Assembly (NCBI RefSeq): GCF_040222815.1
Contig: NZ_JAVKCH010000019.1
Location: forward strand, 186,001 to 250,000
From: Imperialibacter sp040222815
GTDB lineage: Bacteria > Bacteroidota > Bacteroidia > Cytophagales > Cyclobacteriaceae
DNA: 64,000 nt
Direction: 5' to 3'
The notes under the pieces are model-generated. The model was not told the DNA's origin. It saw only the letters and a list, made by a program, of their open reading frames with translations, and did not search any database. Position 1 is the first letter of the stretch; every line of letters begins with the position of its first letter. The position numbers and the translations under genes were made by a program. Below, one piece after another: positions 8,767 through 16,611 of the stretch.

Positions 8767-9214
8767 CCAAGTATCTAGTTGGCATGCCGAAGGGCTTTCA
8801 GTGGTGTTTACCAATGGATGTTTCGACATCCTGCACCTTGGTCATGTCGACTATCTTGAAAGGGCGAGGCAACTTGGCGACAAGCTGGTAGTGGCGCTGA
8901 ACACTGATGCGTCGGTTCAGCGACTGAAAGGGCCGGAACGGCCGATTGTTAATGAAGCCTCGAGAGCCAGGGTTATGGCTGCGCTTGGTTTTGTGGATCT
9001 TGTCGTTTTCTTTGACGAAGACACGCCGAAAGAGCTGATCGAAGCCCTTCAACCAGATATTTTAGTGAAAGGCGGTGACTACACTGTTGAAACTATTGTA
9101 GGTGCCGATTTTGTTTTGAAACACGGTGGAAAAGTTGTTCCACTCCCATTGATAGATGGGTATTCTACTACTACATTTGTGAATAAAATTAAGCTAAACG
9201 ATAAAAACTTATGA
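8723..9214 (+). CDS. rfaE2: D-glycero-beta-D-manno-heptose 1-phosphate adenylyltransferase
   Basis: 163 residues equal to the C-terminal half of E. coli HldE; the kinase half is not in this window. Cytidylyltransferase-like fold with VVFTNGCFDILHLGH (HxGH catalytic motif), LNTDASVQRLKGPERP, and VKGGDY. It would adenylylate heptose-1-phosphate on the way to ADP-heptose for lipopolysaccharide. The annotated TTG start at 8723 gives a 44-base overlap with the flippase-like gene; no ATG precedes the NGCFD motif, so a non-ATG start is needed. The stop overlaps the next gene by ATGA. Confidence 0.92.
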   Translation: MKTASKIKDRKAASSQVSSWHAEGLSVVFTNGCFDILHLGHVDYLERARQLGDKLVVALNTDASVQRLKGPERPIVNEASRARVMAALGFVDLVVFFDEDTPKELIEALQPDILVKGGDYTVETIVGADFVLKHGGKVVPLPLIDGYSTTTFVNKIKLNDKNL

Positions 9215-9903
9215 TGCTTCTTCTGATTGGTGTTGTGTTTATGATTATCAGCTGGTCGGTGAGTAACAAGCTGAAAAATAAATTCAAAAAGTACTCCCAG
9301 GTTGGGTTAGCCTCTAACCTTAGTGGCCGTGAAATTGCCGAAAAAATGCTGGCAGATCATGGTATATATGACGTGAAAGTGGTGTCGGTAGAGGGCCAGT
9401 TGACGGATCATTACAATCCGGCCAATAAAACGGTCAACCTGAGCCCTGAAGTTTACCATGGCAGATCCGCCGCCGCCGCCGCCGTGGCTGCGCACGAATG
9501 CGGTCATGCTGTGCAGCATGCCACTGCATATAGCTTCCTTGAGTTCAGATCGGCCATGGTGCCAGTGCAGAACGTTACCGCCAGGGTAATGAACATCATG
9601 TTTATGGCAATGCTGTTTGGTGCTTTTTTTATGAAAGGGTTTGCGGAAACAGGGCTCCTGATTATCATCGGGTGTTACTTTGTATTTACTCTGTTTGCTT
9701 TCGTTACTCTGCCAGTTGAGTTTGATGCAAGCAGCAGGGCGCTGGCGTGGATTGACCGCAAAGGTATTGTGACTTCGAAAGAGCACGAAATGGCCAAAGA
9801 TGCTTTGAAATGGGCTGCTATGACTTACGTGGTGGCTGCGCTGTCGGCACTGGTTACGCTGTTCTACTTTATTCTGTCCTACCTGGGCATGAGCAGAGAC
9901 TAG
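9211..9903 (+). CDS. Zinc metallopeptidase, YugP-like
   Basis: 230 residues with the zinc-binding motif HECGH (HExxH class) in AAHECGHAVQHA, followed by at least three membrane helices toward the C-terminus (MNIMFMAMLFGAFFM, TGLLIIIGCYFVFTLFAF and the last 25 residues). PVEFDASSRAL contains the downstream Glu likely to be the third zinc ligand. This is the layout of the neutral zinc peptidase family of B. subtilis YugP (Zn_peptidase_2). Substrate unknown. Last gene of the panC operon; the start overlaps rfaE2 by ATGA, with an alternative ATG at 9214. Confidence 0.88.
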   Translation: MMLLLIGVVFMIISWSVSNKLKNKFKKYSQVGLASNLSGREIAEKMLADHGIYDVKVVSVEGQLTDHYNPANKTVNLSPEVYHGRSAAAAAVAAHECGHAVQHATAYSFLEFRSAMVPVQNVTARVMNIMFMAMLFGAFFMKGFAETGLLIIIGCYFVFTLFAFVTLPVEFDASSRALAWIDRKGIVTSKEHEMAKDALKWAAMTYVVAALSALVTLFYFILSYLGMSRD

Positions 9904-9926
9904 TAAATATTTTAATGAAATGATGG

Positions 9927-9955
9927 GGACTTGGGCATGGCTCAAGTCCTTTTTT
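9927..9955 (+). terminator. Rho-independent terminator of the panC operon
   Basis: GGACTTG at 9927-9933 pairs with CAAGTCC at 9943-9949, with a 9-base loop and a run of six T directly after. It sits 24 bases after the stop of the peptidase gene. Confidence 0.85.
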
Positions 9956-9993
9956 GTTTATTTTTAGCTCATACAATAACCCGCACATAACTC

Positions 9994-11139
9994 ATGATGA
10001 AATTTGACTTAACTGAAGAGCAGCTGGCAGTAAGAGATGCCGCAAGAGATTTTGCGCAGAACGAATTGCTTCCCGGAGTAATTGAAAGAGATGAGCATCA
10101 AAAATTTCCGGCTGAGCAAGTCAAGATGATGGGTGAGCTTGGGTTCATGGGTATGATGGTGGATCCAAAATATGGCGGGAGCGGTATGGACTCTGTGTCC
10201 TATGTGCTGGCCATGGAGGAAATATCGAAAATAGATGCCTCAGCTTCTGTTTGTATGTCAGTGAATAACTCACTGGTGTGCTGGGGGCTCGAAAAATATG
10301 GCAATGAAGAACAAAAGCAGAAATACCTTACCAGGTTAGCCAAAGGTGAAATAATTGGGGCGTTTTGCCTTTCAGAGCCGGAAGCTGGGTCGGACGCCAC
10401 CTCGCAACGAACCACGGCTGAGGACAAGGGTGACTACTACCTGCTCAACGGGACAAAGAACTGGATCACGAATGGCAACAGTGCGTCCGTCTATATTGTA
10501 ATGGCGCAAACCGATGCTTCCAAGGCCCACAAAGGAATCAACGCTTTGATAGTGGAGAAGGGGATGGAAGGCTTTGTTGTCGGCAAAAAAGAAAACAAGC
10601 TTGGCATTAGGGGATCCGATACCCACTCATTGATGTTTCAGGATGTGAAAGTGCCAAAGGCAAACAGGATAGGCGACGATGGATTTGGCTTTTCGTTTGC
10701 CATGAGTACGCTTAATGGTGGTAGAATTGGCATAGCTTCCCAGGCGCTGGGAATTGCATCCGGGGCCATGGAGCTGTCAATTGCCTATGCGAAAGAACGT
10801 AAGGCTTTTGGAAAAAGCATCGCTGAGCACCAGGCCATCCAGTTCAAACTCGCTGATATGGCTACTGAAATTGAGGCAGCCAGACTGCTCTGTCTCAGGG
10901 CAGCGCAATTAAAGGATCAGAAGGCTGATTTTAGTCAGGCAAGTGCCATGGCTAAACTTTTTGCTTCCGATGTAGCTATGAAGACGACGGTGGAGGCAGT
11001 GCAGATTCATGGCGGTTACGGTTACGTAAAAGAGTACCATGTTGAGCGGCTCATGAGGGACGCAAAAATCACGCAGATTTACGAAGGGACGTCAGAAATT
11101 CAGAAAATTGTAATTTCCAGAGGGTTGCTCAAAAAATGA
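9994..11139 (+). CDS. Acyl-CoA dehydrogenase (short-chain/butyryl type)
   Basis: FAD enzyme of beta-oxidation that oxidises acyl-CoA to trans-2-enoyl-CoA, passing electrons to ETF. 381 residues with the three family domains in order: helical N-domain (LTEEQLAVRDAARDFAQ), beta-domain with CLSEPEAGSDA and WITNG, and helical C-domain with RKAFGKSIAEHQAIQFKLADMA and QIHGGYGYVKEYHVERLMRD. The catalytic base should be the first Glu of IYEGTSEIQ, as in short-chain and butyryl-CoA dehydrogenases. Exact chain length is not determinable. ATG at 9994 or 9997 are both possible. Monocistronic or followed by the AraC gene. Confidence 0.95.
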   Translation: MMKFDLTEEQLAVRDAARDFAQNELLPGVIERDEHQKFPAEQVKMMGELGFMGMMVDPKYGGSGMDSVSYVLAMEEISKIDASASVCMSVNNSLVCWGLEKYGNEEQKQKYLTRLAKGEIIGAFCLSEPEAGSDATSQRTTAEDKGDYYLLNGTKNWITNGNSASVYIVMAQTDASKAHKGINALIVEKGMEGFVVGKKENKLGIRGSDTHSLMFQDVKVPKANRIGDDGFGFSFAMSTLNGGRIGIASQALGIASGAMELSIAYAKERKAFGKSIAEHQAIQFKLADMATEIEAARLLCLRAAQLKDQKADFSQASAMAKLFASDVAMKTTVEAVQIHGGYGYVKEYHVERLMRDAKITQIYEGTSEIQKIVISRGLLKK

Positions 11140-11187
11140 GTTCCTTTTTAATTCATATTTGAGCTAGGTATTTTGTTATTAAATCAT

Positions 11188-11210
11188 ATTTGTATTAGTT
11201 TTATACAAAT
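11188..11210. promoter_or_regulatory. Perfect inverted repeat upstream of the AraC-type gene
   Basis: ATTTGTAT (11188-11195) and ATACAAAT (11203-11210) are perfect inverted copies around a 7-base spacer, 50 bases before the regulator's ATG. A direct repeat TCATATTTG occurs at 11153-11161 and 11184-11192, 31 bases apart. This could be the operator or promoter region of the regulator; there is no T run to make it a standard terminator for the dehydrogenase. Confidence 0.4.
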
Positions 11211-11260
11211 TCATTGTTAATTTTTTCTATTGCCACCCGCTCTCGCAAATTGTATGATTC

Positions 11261-12181
11261 ATGGAAGAGTATAATAAAATTATTGAATCTCTTAGTATCA
11301 GATTTATTAAGGCACGCCACACCAATGTAATTCAGTCTGTTACGGTAGAGAATTTTTACGACGTTGAAAACACCATTTTTTTGGTTCACAAGGGGGTTTT
11401 GAAGTTTGGTAAGGACAAAGAAGAGGTGAAGGCCGGTGAGGTACTTTTTGTGCCCGGCGGCAAAATGGCGTCTATCACTTATGGTTCAGGAAAGGCGATC
11501 AGCTTGTCCAACGACGACTTTTTGAACAACAAAGAGAAGTACCTGGAGAGTGTGAAGGGCTATAGCCAGGAGGAAGAAACGAGGGATAACTTTAGCTATA
11601 TCACTTTCGAAGCAAAGGTATTCGACACTGTCAACTTTTTTGCATCGCTTGACATACCGCCGTTTGTAATGAAAGACGGAATGATGGGCTCATTGATTCA
11701 GGACATCGTTGTTGAACACTTTTCCGGAAAGCTTGGTAGAGATAGAATTGTGAAGCTTGAAACGGACAGATTGGTTGTGCAAGCTATCAGGTATATCATT
11801 CAGCACAACCTGTATGTGGAGCAGCTGGCTACCAATAGCAATTACTTCAAAGATCCACGCCTTATAGATATTTTCGCCTATATAAAGGACAATCTTGGTG
11901 ATGATCTTTCCAACAAGATTCTGGCCAATGTCGCCAATGTGTCGGAGGACTATGTGGGGCAGTACTTCAAAATGTTGACCGGCATCAATCCGCAGGACTA
12001 CATTGAGTACCAACGAATGGAGAAGGCCGTTAATCTTTTGCGAACCTCAAAGAAAAGCATCAGGGAAATCGGCAAGGACGTGGGATACAAAGACACGGCT
12101 TATTTTTGTCGTCGCTTCAAAATGATGTTTGGAATACCTGCTGGTAAAATGAGAAGGAGGGAGTCTTTAATTAATGTTTAA
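11261..12181 (+). CDS. AraC family transcriptional regulator
   Basis: 306 residues. The N-terminal about 110 residues are cupin-like and carry a glycine-bearing segment, HKGVLKFGKDKEEVKAGEVL, as in effector-binding domains. The C-terminal about 100 residues are the double helix-turn-helix AraC domain: LSNKILANVANVSEDYVGQYF, GINPQDYIEYQRMEKAVNLL, KSIREIGKDVGYKDTAYFCR and RFKMMFGIPAGKMR. The target genes and ligand are unknown; the divergent or adjacent metabolic gene is the acyl-CoA dehydrogenase upstream, but both point the same way. Its last 15 bases overlap the convergent GGGP synthase gene. Confidence 0.92.
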   Translation: MEEYNKIIESLSIRFIKARHTNVIQSVTVENFYDVENTIFLVHKGVLKFGKDKEEVKAGEVLFVPGGKMASITYGSGKAISLSNDDFLNNKEKYLESVKGYSQEEETRDNFSYITFEAKVFDTVNFFASLDIPPFVMKDGMMGSLIQDIVVEHFSGKLGRDRIVKLETDRLVVQAIRYIIQHNLYVEQLATNSNYFKDPRLIDIFAYIKDNLGDDLSNKILANVANVSEDYVGQYFKMLTGINPQDYIEYQRMEKAVNLLRTSKKSIREIGKDVGYKDTAYFCRRFKMMFGIPAGKMRRRESLINV

Positions 12182-12934
12182 AGGCTTTTGATTGAGGTGA
12201 TGAATTCGCTCCGATACCTCAATCAGTAGATTAGGATTTTCCTCCACGCTGTTTCCCAGGATAAGCATATCGGCTCCGGCCTGAAGGGCTTGTATGGCCA
12301 AATGAACAGAGCTGATTCCTCCACCCACAATCAGCGGCACATTAATATTTTTCTTAACGGCAGTAATTATCTTAGGGGGAATAGGTGCCTCTGCTCCACT
12401 CCCAGCATCCATATAAATTGTTTGTAAGCCGAGCATTTCGCCAGCCATTGCAGTGGAAACAGCGATGCTTACCTTGTCGGTAGGAATGGGTGTGGTGTTG
12501 CTGATATAGCTCGCAGCAGTGGCATGGCCGCTGTTTACAAGCATGTATCCGACTGGTATTACCTCCAGGTGCGTTCTTTTTAAAATGGGTGCAGCTATCA
12601 CATGCTGGCCTATCAGATACTCCGGGTTTCTTCCTGAGATCAAAGAAAGAAAAAGAATGGCATCGGCATTGGAGTCTATTTGATAGTAGTTGCCTGGAAA
12701 AATGATCACCGGAATACTTGAATTTGCTTTGATGAGCTGAATGATCTGGCTAAAATTATTCTTGGTCATAAGGCTGCCACCCACAAGAATATAGTCAACC
12801 TTATTTTCAACACACATGTTGATGACCCTAAGGCAAGCGCTGTTGTCCGACACCTTGTCAGGGTCAATCAATATGCCCAGGGAACGTTTGCCTTCGTTAC
12901 TCTTCTGTGTCAGTTGACTCAGTAGGTGGTTCAT
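12167..12934 (-). CDS. Geranylgeranylglyceryl-phosphate synthase family protein (PcrB/GGGPS)
   Basis: 255 residues of TIM-barrel fold. In archaea this enzyme joins glycerol-1-phosphate to geranylgeranyl diphosphate to start ether lipids; Bacteroidota carry group II homologues. Motifs: LGILIDPDKV at the N-terminus, YILVGGSLMT, IPVIIFPGN, MDAGSGAEAPIP, and the phosphate-binding LIVGGGISS and ADMLILGN. The product of the bacterial enzyme in this organism is inferred only. The 3' end overlaps the AraC gene by 15 bases, tail to tail. The start is overlapped by the out-of-frame extension of the preceding small membrane protein gene. Confidence 0.92.
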   Translation of the reverse strand: MNHLLSQLTQKSNEGKRSLGILIDPDKVSDNSACLRVINMCVENKVDYILVGGSLMTKNNFSQIIQLIKANSSIPVIIFPGNYYQIDSNADAILFLSLISGRNPEYLIGQHVIAAPILKRTHLEVIPVGYMLVNSGHATAASYISNTTPIPTDKVSIAVSTAMAGEMLGLQTIYMDAGSGAEAPIPPKIITAVKKNINVPLIVGGGISSVHLAIQALQAGADMLILGNSVEENPNLLIEVSERIHHLNQKPLNIN

Positions 12935-13072
12935 TCGTCAGTATTCTTTTTTGAATATAATTTAAGCCAAATTGAAGAAAAACTCCCCAAAGAGCCGCCA
13001 TGCTTTTGTTGAGTGTCATTTTAAAAAATGATTTCTCTGGTTTTTCGGCCGGTTCTACAGGCTGGTCAGGGC
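12897..13072 (-). other. Out-of-frame C-terminal extension of the small membrane protein gene
   Basis: Directly after the A9 run at 13073-13081, the frame one base away from the annotated 76-codon gene stays open to a TAA at 12897-12899. Joined by one extra A, it would add about 58 residues, including DQPVEPAEKPEKSFFK, a hydrophobic helix SMAALWGVFLQFGLNYIQ and an acidic tail, giving a 129-residue protein. The last 38 bases overlap the start of the GGGPS gene, a coupling typical of this region. An internal ATG at 13019 could also start a 40-residue protein on its own. Whether the break is a sequencing error, a mutation or programmed slippage cannot be decided from the sequence. Confidence 0.6.
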
Positions 13073-13285
13073 TTTTTTTTTAAGATCCTCTTTCCTGGAA
13101 GAGGATGTGATAAGTCTGGCTACCTGGTAGCCGGCAAAAAGGACGCCGCCAATAATCAATCCGGTTTTTAGTGCCCGGGAGACATTTTGCTCAACTGAAT
13201 CGGTTCCGGATTGGAGTTTCTTTTTTGCCTTTCGCTCCATTTCCTGAAGTTGTTCCTTCCGCCTGGTAATATCCGCTTTACTCAT
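13055..13285 (-). CDS. Small membrane protein, frame-interrupted at an A9 tract
   Basis: As read, 76 residues from ATG at 13285: a Lys/Glu-rich amphipathic helix (RRKEQLQEMERKAKKKLQSG), a short linker and one membrane helix (TGLIIGGVLFAGYQVARLI), ending KEDLKKKALTSL. The ATG overlaps the holin-like gene (ATGAGTAA), which is better than the TTG at 13294. The stop follows immediately after a run of nine A at 13081-13073, and the sequence beyond is open and protein-like in the shifted frame (see 12897-13072). Unknown function; position suggests it works with the holin-like membrane protein. Confidence 0.7.
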   Translation of the reverse strand: MSKADITRRKEQLQEMERKAKKKLQSGTDSVEQNVSRALKTGLIIGGVLFAGYQVARLITSSSRKEDLKKKALTSL

Positions 13286-13658
13286 CTTCTTCAATTGGTT
13301 TTTCTGTAAGGGCCTCCCTCTCTTTCACTGCTTTGGTAATCTGATTTTCAACAGCATCTTTCAGCTTGCCGGATTGGAGCAGATACACGAAAAAAAGCAA
13401 TGCAAGAAGATAGAAGCACGTAACTGCGCCATACCCAAGGTAGGCGCTGTTCCAAAGATAGTTTAAAAAAGTACTCAGCGTAATGCTTCCAAAAAACAGG
13501 AAGAACATAAAAACCGTGAGAATCAGAAACAGTGCTATCAGCTGAGCGAGAATTCCAGAGAGCTCTTCGATCATATTTAGTTTGACGAGCTCTATTTTTA
13601 TCCGCACATACTCGGTGACGGAATCTATCAATTCATCTATTTTCCAAAACTTTGACAA
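13278..13658 (-). CDS. Phage holin superfamily-like protein (DUF1469/YqjE type)
   Basis: 126 residues: an amphipathic N-terminal helix (about 1-28), two strong membrane helices (LIALFLILTVFMFFLFFGSI and GYGAVTCFYLLALLFFVYLL) and a charged C-terminal helix ending PIEEDE. This fits the Phage_holin_3_6/YqjE family found next to small DUF883-like proteins in many bacteria; it is not part of a prophage here. The start codon is TTG at 13658, supported by the ribosome-binding site AGGAGGT at 13669-13663. It overlaps the next gene by eight bases. Confidence 0.8.
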   Translation of the reverse strand: MSKFWKIDELIDSVTEYVRIKIELVKLNMIEELSGILAQLIALFLILTVFMFFLFFGSITLSTFLNYLWNSAYLGYGAVTCFYLLALLFFVYLLQSGKLKDAVENQITKAVKEREALTEKPIEEDE

Positions 13659-13662
13659 AAAT

Positions 13663-13669
13663 ACCTCCT
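13663..13669 (-). promoter_or_regulatory. Strong Shine-Dalgarno before a TTG start
   Basis: On the minus strand AGGAGGT lies 4 bases before the TTG at 13658. Such a full anti-SD match is uncommon in this window, where most starts have none, and it decides the non-ATG start of the holin-like gene. Confidence 0.6.
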
Positions 13670-13709
13670 TTGGACTAAGCGTTCAAGGTATGAAACTTTG
13701 ATCAAACGG

Positions 13710-14909
13710 TTAAGGTTCCTCGACAGGCTTTTTATCAATTAGCTCGACAGGAGGAGAAGTTGTGTGTGTAAATGACCTATGAGCCAGAATTAGGCTGTAG
13801 GGGATGATAAAGAATGTGAGTAGTATATAGGCAAAACCCACGATGCGGTACCTCAGCGTAAATTTACCAAGGAGTTCAGCCATTTTAACAGGAATCCTTC
13901 GAATAACAGGGAAGGGCAGGAATATTAGGACACCGATTAAATTGAACAACAGGTGGGCAATTGCCACGGCTATGGCTTCTTCCGACTTGAACAGCGCTGC
14001 AATAATGGCAGTAATCGTTGTTCCAACATTGGCTCCCAGGATGAAGTTGAAGGCTTTTTGTACGGAGATTTTGCGGGTAGCTGCCAAAGGAACAATAAGG
14101 GAAGTAGTGATGGAACTCGACTGAATGCCAGCCGTGAGGAGGGTTCCCCATCCAAAGGCCTTAAAGGGGTTATTAAAAACAATGTTCTCAAAATTCACCT
14201 TGGACTGACCGATCAGTCTTTTGTAGATGATATTCGACAGCAGCTTGATGCAGCCTATCAGTACCAGAAATGAAACAATGAGAAGAACTATGGGGTGTGA
14301 TATCCAAAGACTTACCCAGTGGCTGATGGGATCAAACAATAATGTGTTGATATTAAATATCGGTCCGCTTTTCGAAAATAAATCTCCACCACTAAGTGAA
14401 GAGGCTATTTCACGAGAGAGGCGGGACAGCAGGTGGTATTTTAGCTCTAGTGGAAAAAGAATGATGGTAGTGAGGATGTTGAAAATGTCGTGCACTGCCC
14501 CAGCCGCAATGGCTTTTCTGAACTCATTTCTCTTGGTGATATAACCAAGCGATACAATTGATGACGTGATAGTGGTGCCAATATTGGCACCCATAATAAT
14601 GGGGACGGCATCCTCAAATGAGATTGAGCCAACAGCAACGGCCGCCACAATCATGGTGGTGCTTGACGAGCTGCTTTGTATAAGCGCCGTGATCAGAAGG
14701 CCAATAAACAAACCAACAAACGGGTCGGAAGTGGCAGACAGGATGGATTGGGCAGCAGTTTCAGTGAGCTGGTTGAAGGCCTGCCCCATCATATTGATGG
14801 AAAGGAGAAAAATAAAAACAGTGATGAGGACGTACCCGATATTACGGTACAGGTTTTTCGCAGAAGTCTGCTTTCCCTCGTCTATGTTTAAAACTTTCTT
14901 GACGGTCAT
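13710..14909 (-). CDS. Na/Pi cotransporter family protein (NptA type)
   Basis: 399 residues with about nine membrane segments. The two inverted repeat signatures of the sodium-phosphate cotransporter family are clear: TALIQSSSSSTTMIVAAVAVG in the first half (Gln-Ser-Ser-Ser) and TAGIQSSSITTSLIVPLAA in the second, each followed by GANIGTTIT or GANVGTTIT. It would import or export phosphate with Na+ across the inner membrane. The C-terminal PhoU-like domain of many bacterial members is missing. The gene diverges from the OprP-type porin, and a minus-strand -7 element lies at 14945-14952. Part of the phosphate island 13710-17742. Confidence 0.93.
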   Translation of the reverse strand: MTVKKVLNIDEGKQTSAKNLYRNIGYVLITVFIFLLSINMMGQAFNQLTETAAQSILSATSDPFVGLFIGLLITALIQSSSSSTTMIVAAVAVGSISFEDAVPIIMGANIGTTITSSIVSLGYITKRNEFRKAIAAGAVHDIFNILTTIILFPLELKYHLLSRLSREIASSLSGGDLFSKSGPIFNINTLLFDPISHWVSLWISHPIVLLIVSFLVLIGCIKLLSNIIYKRLIGQSKVNFENIVFNNPFKAFGWGTLLTAGIQSSSITTSLIVPLAATRKISVQKAFNFILGANVGTTITAIIAALFKSEEAIAVAIAHLLFNLIGVLIFLPFPVIRRIPVKMAELLGKFTLRYRIVGFAYILLTFFIIPYSLILAHRSFTHTTSPPVELIDKKPVEEP

Positions 14910-14944
14910 CCAATTGAAGAGTTGTTGCCAGAAGAAGCAAGCCG

Positions 14945-14952
14945 CAAAGTTA
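14945..14952 (-). promoter_or_regulatory. Bacteroidota -7 element for the Na/Pi cotransporter
   Basis: Minus strand TAACTTTG, a full match to TAnnTTTG, 36 bases before the ATG at 14909. No convincing TTTG at -33. One half-site ATTAACA lies at 15000-14994, which is only weak support for Pho control. The rest of the 398-base intergenic stretch 14910-15307 shows no gene; it contains two TGTTAAG heptamers (15189-15195 and 15220-15226) and the porin Pho-box-like repeats. Confidence 0.45.
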
Positions 14953-15239
14953 TCAAAAACTAATTGTTCAATCCGTTAGCGACATGAAACTATTGTTAAT
15001 TCACCTTGTGCTCAAACGCTTGAACTGGGGAAGCAAGCTGATTTGCCTATTGTGAAGGCCAGTTGCACGTTATTAAAGGCAGTGAATGCCCGGTTTGAGA
15101 TCATAAATTTGAGGGAAAATGTGCCTTTTTTTGGCCATTAACCATACTTACCATATAATCTGGTTAGCCAAAACAGTAGCCCTGCTTGTGTTAAGATAAT
15201 ATTAATTATGTTTCTAAATTGTTAAGTAACCGAGGGTTT

Positions 15240-15268
15240 GTTAATATATAGTTATCAATTTCTTAACA
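15240..15268 (+). promoter_or_regulatory. Pho-box-like triple repeat upstream of the OprP-type porin
   Basis: Three heptamers in the same direction at an exact 11-base period: GTTAATA (15240-15246), GTTATCA (15251-15257) and CTTAACA (15262-15268), ending 39 bases before the porin ATG. Geometry (7 bases plus 4-base spacer) is that of PhoB/PhoP operators. The last heptamer is identical to both copies before the PiT-like gene. A TTTG at 15237-15240 lies 23 bases before TAACATTG (15264-15271), a possible basal promoter. Confidence 0.55.
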
Positions 15269-15307
15269 TTGTAGCTCTTCCCTACGAGAGCAACCGACCT
15301 AAGATTC

Positions 15308-16468
15308 ATGCAGAGAGTGATCAACATTGTAATAGCCTTCTTTTTAACCCTATCGTTCATTTTACCAGGTATTGTCAAAGCACAGGACATTACCGAAAGC
15401 AAATTCGGAAGCGGAATCTCAGTATTTGCCAGAGACTCTTCATTTTCGATGAAGTTTAGCACCAGGTTTCAGACTTTGTATGAGGGAGTATACGACATGG
15501 AGCTCGACAAATACAAAGACAACCTATTGATAAGGAGAGCAAGGTTGAAGTTTGACGGGTTTGTGCATAACCCAAAAATACAATACAAGATTGAGTTGGG
15601 CTTGAGTGGTAGCGACATTGGCAATCAGGACATTGTTTCTGAATCGAATTATGCGCCACTGCAAATCCTTGATGCCGTGATAAAATACAACTTCCATGGA
15701 AACTGGAGCCTGTGGGTTGGCCAAACGAAACTTCCCGGAAACGTGGAACGGGTAATTTCATCTCAATCGTTACAGTTTGTTGACCGAAGTTTTCTTAACT
15801 CAAGATACAACCTTGACAGAGACCGGGGAGTTCAGGTTCGCTATGATGGGGAGACATTTGGTTTAATAACTGCGGTTTCCATAGGAGAGGGCAGGAATAT
15901 TTCCGAGGAGAATCAAGGTGGATACGACTATACGGCCAGATTTGAGTGGCTTCCCCTCGGGCGATTCAGGAGCAATGGCGACTATGTTGGAGCCGACCTC
16001 AAAAGAGAATCGACTCCAAAGCTGATGGTTGGAATTGTCTACGACTATAACGACAACACTAATAGGGAAAGAGGCCAGTTGGGTAGAGTATTAAGTGAAA
16101 ACAGGATTCTGCAGGCTGTGTTTGTGGATATGCATTTTAAGTACAGAGGATGGTCGGTGATGTCGGAGTATGTTAATAAGCAAGCACCGAACGGGCCCGT
16201 CGTTTCAGACGGAACTTATTATACTGGCACTGGCCTTAATATTCAAGCAGGATACTTACTCAAAAATAATTTCGAATTGGCCCTTAGGTTTACGGAAGTG
16301 CTGCCAGCCGTCGAAACATTGCGAGCAGGTATTCATCAATATACTTTTGGTGTCTCAAAATATATCGTTGGTCATTCTCTTAAAATACAGTCAGACTTGA
16401 CAAGGATAGAAATTGAAGGAGGGGACGGCTCAATGATGTATCGTGCGCAGGTTGAGGTATCTTTCTAG
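15308..16468 (+). CDS. Phosphate-selective porin O/P family protein
   Basis: 386 residues: a signal peptide (NIVIAFFLTLSFILPGIVKAQ), then a predicted beta-barrel ending in the aromatic YRAQVEVSF typical of outer-membrane proteins. SMKFSTRFQTLYEG, RRARLKFDGFVHNPKIQYKIE and the segment with LWVGQTKLPGNVERVISSQ, FVDRS match the OprP/OprO family (PF07396). It should let phosphate or other anions across the outer membrane. It lies between a Na/Pi cotransporter and a PiT-like permease, and has Pho-box-like repeats upstream, so induction by phosphate starvation is a reasonable inference. Confidence 0.9.
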   Translation: MQRVINIVIAFFLTLSFILPGIVKAQDITESKFGSGISVFARDSSFSMKFSTRFQTLYEGVYDMELDKYKDNLLIRRARLKFDGFVHNPKIQYKIELGLSGSDIGNQDIVSESNYAPLQILDAVIKYNFHGNWSLWVGQTKLPGNVERVISSQSLQFVDRSFLNSRYNLDRDRGVQVRYDGETFGLITAVSIGEGRNISEENQGGYDYTARFEWLPLGRFRSNGDYVGADLKRESTPKLMVGIVYDYNDNTNRERGQLGRVLSENRILQAVFVDMHFKYRGWSVMSEYVNKQAPNGPVVSDGTYYTGTGLNIQAGYLLKNNFELALRFTEVLPAVETLRAGIHQYTFGVSKYIVGHSLKIQSDLTRIEIEGGDGSMMYRAQVEVSF

Positions 16469-16534
16469 CCAGGGAGCTTTCACCGTCAATGGCTCATAAG
16501 GTTAAGTAATATGCAAAGACGACAAAATAAAAGC

Positions 16535-16580
16535 CTTAACACTTTCTTAACAGTGGTAACAAAAACTATATTTAGCTTTG
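16535..16580 (+). promoter_or_regulatory. Pho-box-like repeat and -7 element of the PiT-like gene
   Basis: Two identical heptamers CTTAACA at 16535-16541 and 16546-16552, exactly 11 bases apart, followed after 20 bases by TAGCTTTG (16573-16580), a full -7 match (TAnnTTTG). There is no TTTG -33 box, and the repeats sit where it should be, as expected for an activator-dependent Pho promoter. A degenerate GGTAACA follows at 16555-16561. Start of transcription would be near 16587, 25 bases before the ATG. Confidence 0.6.
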
Positions 16581-16611
16581 CCGGAACTTTCAAATTAAGC
16601 GTACACCTGCG

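Noticed and set aside
9307..9945. Long open frames on the opposite strand of known genes (for example over the Zn peptidase, secA and glmS)
   Set aside because: They are antisense shadows with unusual composition (His, Arg and Cys-rich) and no family signals.
13278..13658. Holin-like gene as a sign of a prophage
   Set aside because: No integrase, capsid, tail or lysis genes nearby; the family includes ordinary chromosomal membrane proteins.
14972..15000. Pho box for the Na/Pi cotransporter on the minus strand
   Set aside because: Only one heptamer (ATTAACA) is close to the consensus; the neighbours at 11-base steps match poorly.
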